A stretch of DNA of 64,000 nucleotides from Aurantiacibacter spongiae (GTDB taxonomy: Bacteria; Pseudomonadota; Alphaproteobacteria; Sphingomonadales; Sphingomonadaceae): assembly GCF_003815535.1 (NCBI RefSeq), contig NZ_RPFZ01000001.1:744001-808000 (forward strand), written 5' to 3'. The notes beneath the pieces were generated by a model, which was not told where the DNA came from, made no database searches, and saw only the letters and a list, made by a program, of their open reading frames with translations. The position numbers were made by a program, and so were the translations under genes. Position 1 is the stretch's first letter; each line of letters begins with the position of its first letter. Below are positions 1 through 8,009 of this stretch, in pieces.

Positions 1-34
1 ATGCGGGCATCGTCGGTTCGGGCGGCGGGGGGCA

Positions 35-52
35 AGGTGTGACAGGTGTGAC
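35..52. repeat. Tandem 9-base repeat upstream of ygfZ
   Basis: AGGTGTGAC occurs twice head to tail, followed by a partial third unit (AGTGTCC). It lies 166 bases upstream of the ygfZ start. The bases before it hold no gene I can support. It could be part of a promoter or a protein-binding site; its role is unknown. Confidence 0.4.
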
Positions 53-217
53 AGTGTCCTGAAGCGAAAGCGCGCCCGCGCCGTGCGGAGAGCGCGGAGG
101 CGCCTTGCGGCCGTATCGAAGGGATGCGCGACAGGAGGACATGGCGCGCCCCATGACACAGACCATGCCCGTAGGACAGGACTTGATTCGCCCGGGCCAC
201 GCGCCACCTTCTCTACC

Positions 218-952
218 ATGCCAGCCACCCGCCTCGCCAACCGCGCCGTCATCCGCGTTGCCCCCGCCGCCGAGGGAGAGGACGCCGCCGCCTTTTTGCA
301 AGGACTGCTGACCAATGACGTGACCGGAGACCTGCCCGCCTATGCCGCCCTGCTGACCCCGCAGGGCAAGACGATGACGGACATGCTGGTCTGGCGCGAG
401 GGCGAGGCGATGCTGCTGGAATGCGAGGCGGCCCATGCCGACGAACTCGCCAGGCGTCTTTCGCTCTACCGCCTGCGCCGCAAGCTGGACATCGCCCGCG
501 ACGAGACGCTGGCCGCCTACTGGTCGCCGACACAACGGGAGGGCTTCGCCGCAGACCCGCGCCTGCCCGCGCTCGGCTGGCGCAGGATCGCGCCGCTGGA
601 CGACAGCGTGGCGGCGGGCGACGGGGCCTGGCTCGACCATCGCCTCGCCGCAGGCGTGCCCGAAGGCGCGGACGAAATGGCCGACATATTGTGGCTCGAA
701 ACGAACGCGGTCGATCTCAACGGCGTCAGCTTCTCCAAGGGCTGCTATATCGGGCAGGAGAACACCGCCCGCATGAACTGGCGGCAGAAGGTCAACCGCA
801 GGCTGCTCGTCGTGCCTTACGATCGCAGCGATGAGAAGCGTCGCAAGGCCGCCTACCCCGAGCGCGGCTACGCCGTCGATCACCTGCGCGTCGCGGATAT
901 TCCGGCGAAGCTGGCGCCCGGATGGATGTCGCTCGAACCGGCAGAGGAATAG
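218..952 (+). CDS. ygfZ: YgfZ/CAF17-type folate-binding protein
   Basis: A 244-residue protein of the YgfZ/GcvT-like family, which helps Fe-S enzyme maturation or repair using tetrahydrofolate. The family signature KGCYIGQE is intact at residues 174-181, and an N-terminal LQGLLTNDV segment (27-35) matches the conserved start of the domain. I chose the ATG at 218 because the family begins only a few residues before this segment; the frame stays open upstream to 83, but that part is arginine-rich and unlike the family. It is transcribed alone, convergent with the TetR gene across 244 bases in which I see no gene. Confidence 0.9.
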   Translation: MPATRLANRAVIRVAPAAEGEDAAAFLQGLLTNDVTGDLPAYAALLTPQGKTMTDMLVWREGEAMLLECEAAHADELARRLSLYRLRRKLDIARDETLAAYWSPTQREGFAADPRLPALGWRRIAPLDDSVAAGDGAWLDHRLAAGVPEGADEMADILWLETNAVDLNGVSFSKGCYIGQENTARMNWRQKVNRRLLVVPYDRSDEKRRKAAYPERGYAVDHLRVADIPAKLAPGWMSLEPAEE

Positions 953-1196
953 TCGGCCCCCGTCGCGACCGATTACCGGGACAAGTCGGCGTTCCGACGA
1001 CACCGTCCGACCCCGCAAGGTGTTTTTCGAAACTTGCCCGCGCCGGCAAGGACGCGGCCGCGATCAGGTCGGCCCGCGGTTCATCGACATCGTGCACACG
1101 CAAGTCACGGTCTCCGATGCCCAGGTCAGGCCACCCCGCTCGCGAATATCGCGAATATCGCCGCTGGTCCGCCTGCCCGGATAGCCGGTTCGTGCC

Positions 1197-1805
1197 TCAC
1201 GCGCCTTCCCGGGCTTCCACGAAGGCCGCGACCAGCATCGCCTCCGCCCGCTCGCGCGCGCTGGAGCGCGCGACGGCGAGCGAATCGGCCAGCATGTCGC
1301 CCAGGAGCGCGTCGCCCAATGCCATCAGCACGAGGGTGAAGGTGATCTCGTGAATTGCGCGGTCGGCCTGCGGACGCGAATCGTGATCGGCTTCCTCGGG
1401 GATGATGTCGTCGATCAGCTGGTGGATCGTCTCGACGACCGGGTCGAGCGCGTCCTCGTTGCCCGATGCGAGCATCCAGCTCGCCAGCGCGCCCGCGCCC
1501 TCCCGTCCGAAGGCATCGAAGGTCAGGTCGACCACCTCGCGCGGGGAGCCGATGCCGGCCCGCGTGGCACGCACGGCATCGCCGATGGCGTCGCACACGG
1601 TCTGCGCCAGATGGGCGGCAAGCGCCTTCTGCAAACCCGCGGCCGATCCGAAGTGATGAAGCAGATTGGCGTGGGTGCGCCCGATCCGCCCCGCCACGGC
1701 CTTCAGCGTGACGCTTTGCGGACCCTGCTCTATCAGCAACGCGCGGGCGGCCTCCAGAGCGGCGGCGCGGCTTTCCTCCGGAGACAGGCGCTTCCTTGTT
1801 GACAT
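1197..1805 (-). CDS. TetR family transcriptional regulator
   Basis: A 202-residue regulator with a TetR-type N-terminal helix-turn-helix at about residues 15-55 (SVTLKAVAGRIG, then THANLLHHF) and a helical ligand-binding domain after it. The ATG at 1805 fits the family; an upstream in-frame TTG at 1817 would add only four residues. It is divergent from the hydrolase at 1858, and the 52 bases between the starts contain a palindrome with ATGTAA/TTACAT arms that overlaps the start region. By analogy with the family it probably represses both itself and the hydrolase. The ligand cannot be told from sequence. Confidence 0.88.
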   Translation of the reverse strand: MSTRKRLSPEESRAAALEAARALLIEQGPQSVTLKAVAGRIGRTHANLLHHFGSAAGLQKALAAHLAQTVCDAIGDAVRATRAGIGSPREVVDLTFDAFGREGAGALASWMLASGNEDALDPVVETIHQLIDDIIPEEADHDSRPQADRAIHEITFTLVLMALGDALLGDMLADSLAVARSSARERAEAMLVAAFVEAREGA

Positions 1806-1807
1806 GA

Positions 1808-1830
1808 ATGTAAGCAACCCCTATTTACAT
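1808..1830. promoter_or_regulatory. Candidate TetR operator (inverted repeat)
   Basis: ATGTAA (1808-1813) and TTACAT (1825-1830) form a perfect six-base inverted repeat with an 11-base spacer. It sits between the divergent TetR and hydrolase genes, two bases upstream of the TetR start codon. Placement and symmetry are typical of an autoregulatory TetR site; binding is inferred. Confidence 0.5.
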
Positions 1831-1857
1831 GTCTGACAGTAACATCGGAATACCGCC

Positions 1858-2739
1858 ATGACCACTGCGACCACCACTCCCCCCATAACCGTGCGCGATC
1901 GGCGCTTCGGGCGCAACGGTTCGCGCGATCTCGCCGTGCAACGCGGCAAGGCCCGCTCGACCACCGACATCGTCGGCACCGCTTTCTTCACCGCCCTCTC
2001 GCTCAGTTTCCCGCGCGGGGAGGCGATGTTCATCGAGGCGGTGAAGGCGCATCGCGAGGGCACGCCGGAGCGGCTGCGCGAGGAAATCCGCCTGTTCATC
2101 AGGCAGGAGGTCAACCATTCGCGCGAACACCTCGTCTTCAACCGGATGGCGGCCGAAGCGGGTTACGACACCGCGACGATCGACGCGCGGGTGGAGCGGC
2201 TGGTGCAGCAGGTCTACGACCAGCCGGCCATCGTGCAGCTGGCGATCACCATGGCGCTCGAACATTTCACGGCGATGTTCGCGCATGAATTTCTCGCCAA
2301 CCCCGATTCCATTGCCACCGACGCGATGGAGGATCGCGCGTTGTGGCTATGGCACGCGGCCGAGGAGATCGAGCACAAGGGCGTCGCCTACGACACCTGG
2401 CTTCACGCCACGCGCGATTGGAGCGCTTTCAAGCGATGGAGCGTTCGCTCGCTCATCATGCTGCGCACGAGCGTCCGCTTCCTCAAGAACCGGTCCCAGG
2501 ATGCACTGGCGCTGCTGGAACAGGACGGCTTGACGGGTTGGCGCGCCAAGGCGGCGCTGCTGCGCTATCTGGTCGCGCGGCCCGGCCTGCTGCGCCGGGT
2601 GTTTCCTGCATGGCTCGCCTTCTTCCGCCCGGGATTCCATCCGTGGGACGTCGACGATCGCGCCCTGATCGCCGGCTACGACGAAGGCTTCGCGCGAAGC
2701 GGTTTTGCCGATGCGCGGATGGAACCGGCGGCGAGCTGA
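1858..2739 (+). CDS. Predicted metal-dependent hydrolase (PF10118-like)
   Basis: A 293-residue protein resembling the family of predicted metal-dependent hydrolases. It is rich in His and Glu in helical spacing: RQEVNHSREH (about 81-90), ALEHFTAMFAHEF (about 135-147) and WHAAEEIEHKG (about 163-173). These look like paired ExxH metal ligands of a ferritin-like di-iron fold. No signal peptide or membrane helix is obvious, so it is probably cytoplasmic. The reaction is unknown. It is divergent from a TetR regulator with a palindromic site between them, which suggests inducible expression by a small molecule. Confidence 0.75.
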   Translation: MTTATTTPPITVRDRRFGRNGSRDLAVQRGKARSTTDIVGTAFFTALSLSFPRGEAMFIEAVKAHREGTPERLREEIRLFIRQEVNHSREHLVFNRMAAEAGYDTATIDARVERLVQQVYDQPAIVQLAITMALEHFTAMFAHEFLANPDSIATDAMEDRALWLWHAAEEIEHKGVAYDTWLHATRDWSAFKRWSVRSLIMLRTSVRFLKNRSQDALALLEQDGLTGWRAKAALLRYLVARPGLLRRVFPAWLAFFRPGFHPWDVDDRALIAGYDEGFARSGFADARMEPAAS

Positions 2740-2749
2740 AGCGCCTGCC

Positions 2750-3337
2750 TCACGCCGCCGCCGGCACCATCCGCCCTCGCGGTTTCGCCGGATCGCCTCG
2801 GTCCTGCCCGGCTTCGTGGTTGCCGGTAGCGCTCAGATCGAGCGCGTATTCGGGCGCCGCCACCGGATTCCCGCCCCGCCCCGGGCTGCTGTAGCACGTC
2901 GTCCGGCCCGTCGGACGAAAGCCGGCGTTGCGCAGCACGCGGCCCGATGCCGGGTTGTCGATAGCGTGCCGGGCGACGAGGCGGGCATGGCCGCACAGCT
3001 TCGCCAGATCCGCCATACCCCGCAGCGCTTCGGTCGCGATGCCGCAGCCCCATGCGGGGGGCGTGACCCAGTAGCCGACATGCGCCTCGCCCGCCTCGTC
3101 ATGCAGACCGACCCCGCCGACGATCGCACCGCGCGCCCCGGGCACGGTGACGACAAGGCTGGGAAGATGAGGATTGCGCCGCTGCGCCACGAAGGCGTGG
3201 GCATCGGCCTCGTCATAGGGCCAGGGCAGACGCGCGAGCATGCGGGCGACCGATTCGTGCGCAATCGCCGCCGTCAGCTCGCCCACGTCCTCGGACCAGG
3301 CGGGCCGTAGCAGCAGCCTCGGGGTTCTCATAAACAT
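2750..3337 (-). CDS. GNAT family N-acetyltransferase (RimJ/RimL-like)
   Basis: A 195-residue acetyltransferase. RTPRLLLRPAWSEDV at the N terminus is the typical opening of the RimJ/RimL branch. The acetyl-CoA-binding region is near the middle (GYWVTPPAWGCGIATEAL), followed by NPASGRVLRNAGF. The start at 3337 is supported by AGGAGAG six bases upstream; the next ATG at 3331 would leave too long a gap. An intrinsic terminator separates it from rpmA upstream, so it is probably transcribed on its own. The substrate is unknown: protein N termini, antibiotics or amines are all possible. Confidence 0.85.
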   Translation of the reverse strand: MFMRTPRLLLRPAWSEDVGELTAAIAHESVARMLARLPWPYDEADAHAFVAQRRNPHLPSLVVTVPGARGAIVGGVGLHDEAGEAHVGYWVTPPAWGCGIATEALRGMADLAKLCGHARLVARHAIDNPASGRVLRNAGFRPTGRTTCYSSPGRGGNPVAAPEYALDLSATGNHEAGQDRGDPAKPRGRMVPAAA

Positions 3338-3402
3338 CGCATGCTCTCCTCGCTCAAGCGTATAGCGCCGCCATGTGACGGGCATCTTGCGAAGGAGAGT
3401 GC

Positions 3403-3432
3403 AAAAAAGGAGACGGGGGCGGCCCCATCTCC
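3403..3432 (-). terminator. Intrinsic terminator after rpmA
   Basis: Read on the minus strand, a ten-pair stem (one G-T pair) with a four-base loop occupies 3432-3409 and is followed directly by six T at 3408-3403. It lies 71 bases downstream of the rpmA stop and ends the rplU-rpmA transcript before the GNAT gene. Confidence 0.85.
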
Positions 3433-3502
3433 TTCCAGCTTTCCGGTATCGAGGACCGGAAGGGGCCATCCCGCAGGACGACCCCTTTATCGGATCGTCC
3501 GG

Positions 3503-3772
3503 TTATTCGGCGGCGATCGCCATGCCGTCGACCGAGACGTATTTGCGGCCGAGCTTGCCGTCGTGGAATCGCACCTGACCCTCGACCAGCGCGAACAGCG
3601 TGTGGTCCTTGCCCATGCCGACATTGGCGCCCGGATAATACTTGGTGCCGCGCTGGCGCACGATGATGTTGCCCGCCAGCACGTGCTCGCTGCCGAACTT
3701 CTTCACGCCGAGGCGACGACCGGCCGAATCGCGACCGTTCCGCGATGAACCGCCAGCTTTCTTATGTGCCAT
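3503..3772 (-). CDS. rpmA: 50S ribosomal protein L27
   Basis: An 89-residue protein with the standard L27 start ([16 protein letters not shown]) and the basic core [20 protein letters not shown]. It is part of the large ribosomal subunit near the peptidyl-transferase centre. There is no N-terminal extension of the kind that Firmicutes L27 must remove. It follows rplU by 64 bases on the same strand, the usual L21-L27 operon, and is followed by a clear intrinsic terminator. Confidence 0.98.
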   Translation of the reverse strand: MAHKKAGGSSRNGRDSAGRRLGVKKFGSEHVLAGNIIVRQRGTKYYPGANVGMGKDHTLFALVEGQVRFHDGKLGRKYVSVDGMAIAAE

Positions 3773-3836
3773 TGCGTCGTACTCCGTTTCGTCTTCGCTA
3801 CCCGGACGGGCCGGGGAAAATCACAATGCCGCCGGC

Positions 3837-4355
3837 TTATTCGCCGTCGGCCTTACTGGTGGCGGCCTTCTTCTTGGGCGCGGCCTTCCTGGCGGTGGTG
3901 GTCGCCTTTTCCTCGGTAGCCTTGGTGCCCTTCTTCGGCGCGGCCTTCTTGGCTTCCCCCTTGGGCGCCGCGGCCTTCTTCGCCAGGTCCTTAATTTCGG
4001 CAGCCGTGTCGGCGTCGTCCGCCTGCCTGGCGGCAGCCTTCTTCGCCGGAGCCTTGCCTTCGCCGACCGCGGTGATGCGCAGCAGCGTCATCTGCTGCCG
4101 ATGGCCGTTCTTGCGGCGATAGTTGTGCCGGCGACGCTTCTTGAAGACGACGACCTTCTCGCTCTTGGCCTGGGCGATGATCTCGGCCGAAACCGTCACC
4201 TTCGCCACGTCGGCGAGATCCGCGCCCTCTCCGGCGAGCAGGACATCGCCCAGCTCCACCGTGTCGCCGGCGTCGCCCGCCAGCTTCTCGACCGCGATCT
4301 TGTCTCCTTCGGCGACGCGATACTGCTTGCCGCCCGTGCGCACTACTGCGAACAT
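3837..4355 (-). CDS. rplU: 50S ribosomal protein L21 with lysine/alanine-rich tail
   Basis: Residues 1-103 are a complete L21: [14 protein letters not shown] at the start and [14 protein letters not shown] near the end of the domain. This part binds 23S rRNA. The protein continues to 172 residues with a low-complexity tail of Lys, Ala and Glu, beyond the roughly 103 residues of a minimal L21. Such basic tails occur in some alphaproteobacterial L21 proteins; this one is probably disordered and may add rRNA contacts. The start follows the family, since the frame is open further upstream but unlike L21. A sigma-70-type promoter lies about 105 bases upstream. Confidence 0.96.
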   Translation of the reverse strand: MFAVVRTGGKQYRVAEGDKIAVEKLAGDAGDTVELGDVLLAGEGADLADVAKVTVSAEIIAQAKSEKVVVFKKRRRHNYRRKNGHRQQMTLLRITAVGEGKAPAKKAAARQADDADTAAEIKDLAKKAAAPKGEAKKAAPKKGTKATEEKATTTARKAAPKKKAATSKADGE

Positions 4356-4459
4356 GGTGCTCAAATCCGTTTCTACTGGTGTCTTCCCGGCGAACCGACC
4401 CGATGGCCTGCCCGCGGCAATGACAAAAAGGCGCCCACAGGGCACCGGAAAGAGCGCTG

Positions 4460-4488
4460 CCGTTAGGCCAGTCGCGCGGGGCTGTCAA
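4460..4488 (-). promoter_or_regulatory. Candidate rplU-rpmA promoter
   Basis: On the minus strand TTGACA (4488-4483) is followed after 17 bases by TAACGG (4465-4460). The -35 element is perfect and the spacing ideal, while the -10 element is weak. This would give a leader of about 100 bases before the rplU start at 4355. I recognised no structured leader in that space. Confidence 0.55.
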
Positions 4489-4560
4489 CGGCAAGATGGC
4501 CGCCGACCGGGTCAGACCGCGCTGGAAAGCGCTCCGTCCCGGATGTAGGGACACGGGGGT

Positions 4561-5064
4561 ATGATGCAAGCGCGCTTCCTGCCACCCCTGCTCGTCGTCG
4601 CCGCGCTGCTGTCGGCCTGCGCCGGGCCGGAGCGGCCCTACCCCTCGCTCGCGATCCGCGACGTCGAGCGCGAGGGGGGCGCGTTCGACGCCCCGCCCGC
4701 CCCCGCGATCACGCCCGATCCGCCCCGGTCCGCCACGCTCGACCGGCTCGAATCGCTCGCTGCCGACGCGCGCGCGGCGCACCGCGCCTTCCTGGAGATC
4801 GAGCCGACCGCGCGCGCCCGCGTCAATGCCGCCGGCGCTACGGGAAGCGAGAGCTGGGCGGTGGCGCAGGTCGCGCTCGGCACTCTCGAGACGCGGCGCA
4901 GCCAGGCGCTGGTGGCGATGGCCGATCTCGATCGCCTCTACGTCGAGGCGGCGACTTCGGGCACCGACCTGTCGCGCATCGCCCCTGTCCACGCGGAGAT
5001 CGACGCCCTCGTCGCGCAGGAGAACGCCACGGTCGAGGCGCTGGCGGCGCGGCTCGACCGGTGA
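4561..5064 (+). CDS. Putative lipoprotein of unknown function
   Basis: A 167-residue protein with a lipoprotein signal: hydrophobic stretch PPLLVVAALLSAC and lipobox LSAC, with the modified Cys at residue 20. The mature part has a Pro-rich stretch (about 44-56), then alpha-helical, Ala/Arg/Glu-rich sequence that may form a coiled coil, with no family I recognise. Residue after Cys is Ala, so outer-membrane sorting is likely. The Fnr-type gene follows after 10 bases, so the two are probably co-transcribed. Function is unknown. Confidence 0.75.
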   Translation: MMQARFLPPLLVVAALLSACAGPERPYPSLAIRDVEREGGAFDAPPAPAITPDPPRSATLDRLESLAADARAAHRAFLEIEPTARARVNAAGATGSESWAVAQVALGTLETRRSQALVAMADLDRLYVEAATSGTDLSRIAPVHAEIDALVAQENATVEALAARLDR

Positions 5065-5074
5065 GGCGGCCCGC

Positions 5075-5758
5075 GTGACGCTGGCCTGCGCCACGTGTCC
5101 GGTGCGCGACCGCGCCGCTTGTTCGGTGCTGACCGAGGCGGAGCGCGATGCCCTCGCCCGCGCCGGACGCACCCGCCGCCTGTCGCGGGGCGAGGTGCTG
5201 TTCGCCGCCGGCGACGCGGATGCGGCCTGCGCCACGCTGCTGGACGGCGCCCTCAAGGTGACGCATCACGACGCGGACGGCAACGAGCGCATCCTGGCGC
5301 TGATCCACCCCGCGGGATTCACGGGCGAGCTGTTCGCGCCATTCGCCGGTCACGATGTCGTCGCGCTCACCGACAGCCGGCTGTGCGTGTTCGCCAGGCG
5401 CGACATGGAGTCCGCGCTGAGGGCGCACCCCGCCCTGGCGGAAGCCCTGTTGCGCCGATCGCAGGAAGATCTGCACGCGGCGCGCGCTCTGCTCGCGCTT
5501 GGCAGCAACCGCAGCGCCGTGGCGAAGGTGGGGGCGCTGGTGCTGGCCCTGGCAGAAGGCGCCAGCGATTCCCCCTGTCACCCGGCAGCCGCGTTCGACC
5601 TGCCGCTGACGCGGGGCGAGATGGCGAACATGCTGGGGCTCACCATCGAAACCGTAAGCCGCGCCCTGACCCGGCTGGAGCGGGACGGGGCGCTTCGCCG
5701 CACGGGTTCGCGCGGGATCGAGCTGATCGACCCCGCGCGGCTGGGCGAGACGATCTGA
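5075..5758 (+). CDS. Crp/Fnr family regulator with FNR-like cysteines
   Basis: A 227-residue regulator with an N-terminal cyclic-nucleotide-binding-like domain, a dimerisation helix and a C-terminal helix-turn-helix. Cys5, Cys8 and Cys16 at the N terminus plus Cys104 are spaced much as the four [4Fe-4S] ligands of E. coli FNR, so oxygen sensing is likely. The recognition helix reads ETVSRAL, keeping the E-xx-S-R residues that read TTGAT-N4-ATCAA sites. GTG at 5075 is chosen because it retains the cysteines and follows the lipoprotein gene closely. A matching site lies upstream of the convergent membrane-protein gene next door. Subgroup naming (fnrL, fixK) is not certain. Confidence 0.85.
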   Translation: MTLACATCPVRDRAACSVLTEAERDALARAGRTRRLSRGEVLFAAGDADAACATLLDGALKVTHHDADGNERILALIHPAGFTGELFAPFAGHDVVALTDSRLCVFARRDMESALRAHPALAEALLRRSQEDLHAARALLALGSNRSAVAKVGALVLALAEGASDSPCHPAAAFDLPLTRGEMANMLGLTIETVSRALTRLERDGALRRTGSRGIELIDPARLGETI

Positions 5759-5789
5759 CGGGACGGTCAGCCGCTCCGCCCGGCAACCG

Positions 5790-6224
5790 TTACCGGGCGA
5801 GTGCGGCGATGGAGACGACAGCCACCCCCCATCCGAAGATCAGGACCGGCAGGATGACGACCTGCACGCTGGCGGCCTTCGCATCCAGCGGGCCGGTCGC
5901 CGTGTCGATCCCCTCGGCGACGAAACGGCTCCAGCTCTTCGCCCTTGCCGGGGAGTCGGGCGCCAACCGTGTCCAGATCGCCGGTACGCCAAACCCGGCG
6001 ACGATGAAGATCGCGAAGATCGCTACCGGCAGGATCATTTCCGGATGGGCGAAGCCCCACCCCATGATGGCGACATAGCCGAGAAATAGGCCGACGGTCG
6101 CCGCGTAGAGAATGCCGGGCAGTTCGAACGTGCGATCGACCGGCGCGTTGCGGAGCTGGCGAGGTGCCTGCGCGCTGATCGTGGCGGCTTCGGCAATCTG
6201 CCGGCGGGTCAGTTTTTCGGCCAT
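5790..6224 (-). CDS. Small membrane protein, three helices, unknown function
   Basis: A 144-residue protein with about 37 polar N-terminal residues and three predicted membrane helices at about 37-57, 63-85 and 121-142. I recognise no family. The ATG at 6224 has a good ribosome site (GGAAGGAG) nine bases upstream. An Fnr-type box 54 bases upstream of the start suggests induction when oxygen falls. It converges with the Fnr-type gene, the stops being 31 bases apart. A role in low-oxygen respiration or membrane stress is inference from regulation only. Confidence 0.75.
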   Translation of the reverse strand: MAEKLTRRQIAEAATISAQAPRQLRNAPVDRTFELPGILYAATVGLFLGYVAIMGWGFAHPEMILPVAIFAIFIVAGFGVPAIWTRLAPDSPARAKSWSRFVAEGIDTATGPLDAKAASVQVVILPVLIFGWGVAVVSIAALAR

Positions 6225-6277
6225 GAGAATTCTCCTTCCTGATGGGGAAGGTATGCCGCGATTCGCCGCATCCGGCT

Positions 6278-6291
6278 TTGATCTGGCTCAA
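6278..6291 (-). promoter_or_regulatory. Fnr/FixK-type binding site
   Basis: TTGAT-CTGG-CTCAA matches TTGAT-N4-ATCAA in nine of ten positions. Read towards the minus-strand gene at 6224, a weak -10 element CATACC lies at 6255-6250. That would put transcription start at about 6243, with the site centred at -41.5, the class II activator position. The site overlaps the last bases of moaE. Confidence 0.7.
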
Positions 6292-6737
6292 ACGTCCCAG
6301 CGCGCGGCGTCTTCGCGATCGGCGGCGCGCGGCTCGATCCAGTGCCAGCCATCGGCGCGCTTCTCCCGCTTCCAGAACCAGCTGCGCGACTTGAGGTGGT
6401 CCATCGCGAAATCGATCGCCTCGAAGGCGTCGCGGCGGTGGCGGGCGGCCGCGGCGACGAGCACGATGGGTGCGCCCGGTCGCATGAAGCCGATGCGGTG
6501 ATGCATCAGCAGCCCGTCGAGCGTCCAGCGCGCCTCCACCTCCCCGGCCAGCGCGTCCATTCCCGGCAGGGTCAGCGGCGCGTAATGGCTGAGTTCGAGC
6601 ACCTTCACGTCCCCGTCGGGGCGCACCTTGCCCACGAAGCTGGCGATGGCCCCGGCCTCCGGATGCGCCTTCGCGAACAGGCCCAGAGCCTTGCCGGGGG
6701 AAAAGCCCGTGTCGAGCAGGGCGACATCGCGCTTCAT
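6288..6737 (-). CDS. moaE: Molybdopterin synthase catalytic subunit
   Basis: A 149-residue MoaE, the large subunit that transfers sulfur from MoaD thiocarboxylate to precursor Z to form molybdopterin. Conserved parts are FVGKVR, LELSHY, HRIG and the C-terminal SRSWFWKRE containing the active-site lysine region. The ATG at 6737 starts one base after the moaD stop, so translation is probably coupled. The upstream open frame is not MoaE-like. It is the last gene of the folB-SDR-moaA-moaD-moaE run. Confidence 0.95.
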   Translation of the reverse strand: MKRDVALLDTGFSPGKALGLFAKAHPEAGAIASFVGKVRPDGDVKVLELSHYAPLTLPGMDALAGEVEARWTLDGLLMHHRIGFMRPGAPIVLVAAAARHRRDAFEAIDFAMDHLKSRSWFWKREKRADGWHWIEPRAADREDAARWDV

Positions 6738-6738
6738 G

Positions 6739-6978
6739 TCAGCCGCCCGACACGGGGGGCAGGAAGGCGACCTCCGCCCCCTCGCCCGCGTCGAGCGCGG
6801 TGCGGTCGGCAAGCACCGCCCCGTCCAGCGCCACCTTCACCCGTTCGTCGCGCAGAGCGGCGGCCAGTTCCGCCCCGAAGGCGCGGTCGAGATCCGCCCA
6901 GAGAAGCGGCGCGCCCACCGCGCGCTCCGACCCGCCGGCAGTGTCCGCGAGCCGGCCGATGAACAAGACCGTGACCAT
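6739..6978 (-). CDS. moaD: Molybdopterin synthase sulfur carrier subunit
   Basis: A 79-residue ubiquitin-fold protein ending in Gly-Gly (LPPVSGG), the C terminus that is adenylated and thiocarboxylated to carry sulfur. Length and ending are typical of MoaD. It begins one base after the moaA stop and ends one base before moaE, an arrangement that favours equal amounts of the two molybdopterin synthase subunits. Confidence 0.95.
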   Translation of the reverse strand: MVTVLFIGRLADTAGGSERAVGAPLLWADLDRAFGAELAAALRDERVKVALDGAVLADRTALDAGEGAEVAFLPPVSGG

Positions 6979-6979
6979 G

Positions 6980-7981
6980 TCAGCCGCCGGTCATCGACAT
7001 GTGCCGGGGCTGCGCCGGAGCCTCGCCTTCCGCGATGCGGAAGTGATGGCGCTCGGGCTTGATCCGCATCGCGGTATCGAGCGCGTCGGCGAGCCGGGCA
7101 TCGGGCGCGTCGGAGCGTAGCGCAGACCTGAGATCGACCTGCTCCGCCCCGCCGAGGCAGGCGAAAAGCTGACCCGTCGCGGTCACGCGGATGCGATTGC
7201 AGCCGGCGCAGAAATTGTTGGTAAGCGGGGTTATCAGGCCCAGCCTGCCGCCCGTCTCCGCAACCCGGACATAGCGCGCCGGCCCGCCGGTATCGTCGGG
7301 CAGATCGGTCAGCGTGAAACGTTCGGCCAGCCTGTCGCGCACGGCGGGCAGGGGCAGGTAGTGATCGACCCGTTCCCCGTCGACCTCGCCCAGCGGCATC
7401 ACCTCGATCAGCGTCATGTCGTGGCCGCGCCCGTGCGCCCATTCCATGATGCGCGGTATCTCGCCCTCGTTCAGCCCCTTCAGCGCCACGGTGTTGATCT
7501 TCACCTTCAGCCCCGCCGCCTGCGCCTCGGCGATGCCGTGCAGCACGTCGTCCAGCCGGTCGCGCCGCGAAAGCCGGCAGAACAGCTCGCCGTCGAGCGT
7601 ATCGAGCGACACGTTCACGCGCCGCACGCCCGCGGCCGCCAGATCGCCTGCAAAGGCGGCGAGCCGCGTGCCGTTGGTGGTGAGGGTGAGTTCCTCCAGC
7701 CCGCTGCCCAGCTGTCGGCCCAGCGCACGCACCAAGTCCATCATGTCGCGCCTGACCAGCGGCTCCCCGCCCGTCAGCCTGATCTTGGTGACGCCGCACG
7801 CGATGAAGGCGAGCGACAGGCGATGCAGTTCCTCCAGGCTCAGCACCTCCTTCCTGGGCAGGAAGGTCATGCGTTCGGGCATGCAGTAGGTGCAGCGCAG
7901 GTCGCAGCGATCCGTCACCGACAGTCGCAGGTAGGATATGCGGCGATCGAACGCATCGACGAGGGGAGAGGAACAGGTCAT
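6980..7981 (-). CDS. moaA: GTP 3',8-cyclase (radical SAM)
   Basis: A 333-residue MoaA, which converts GTP to the cyclic intermediate that starts molybdenum cofactor synthesis. The radical-SAM cluster motif CDLRCTYC gives Cys26, Cys30 and Cys33. The second cluster, which binds substrate, uses Cys258, Cys261 and Cys275. TGGEPL (about 70-75) is the SAM-binding motif. The chain ends in Gly-Gly, needed for activity in characterised MoaA. MoaC, its partner, is not in this window. The gene heads the moaA-moaD-moaE set. Confidence 0.97.
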   Translation of the reverse strand: MTCSSPLVDAFDRRISYLRLSVTDRCDLRCTYCMPERMTFLPRKEVLSLEELHRLSLAFIACGVTKIRLTGGEPLVRRDMMDLVRALGRQLGSGLEELTLTTNGTRLAAFAGDLAAAGVRRVNVSLDTLDGELFCRLSRRDRLDDVLHGIAEAQAAGLKVKINTVALKGLNEGEIPRIMEWAHGRGHDMTLIEVMPLGEVDGERVDHYLPLPAVRDRLAERFTLTDLPDDTGGPARYVRVAETGGRLGLITPLTNNFCAGCNRIRVTATGQLFACLGGAEQVDLRSALRSDAPDARLADALDTAMRIKPERHHFRIAEGEAPAQPRHMSMTGG

Positions 7982-8009
7982 GCAGGATGCAACCTAGGGG
8001 CGGCGCGCA

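Noticed and set aside
1-34. Possible start of a minus-strand gene at position 10
   Set aside because: Only a few codons would be visible and no ribosome site supports it.
1141-1162. GCGAATATC repeated twice between ygfZ and the TetR gene
   Set aside because: Only two short copies in a convergent interval, with no promoter or gene context to give it meaning.
3441-3461. Hairpin TTCCGGT/ACCGGAA downstream of rpmA
   Set aside because: It lacks a T-run; the stem at 3409-3432 with six T is the convincing terminator.
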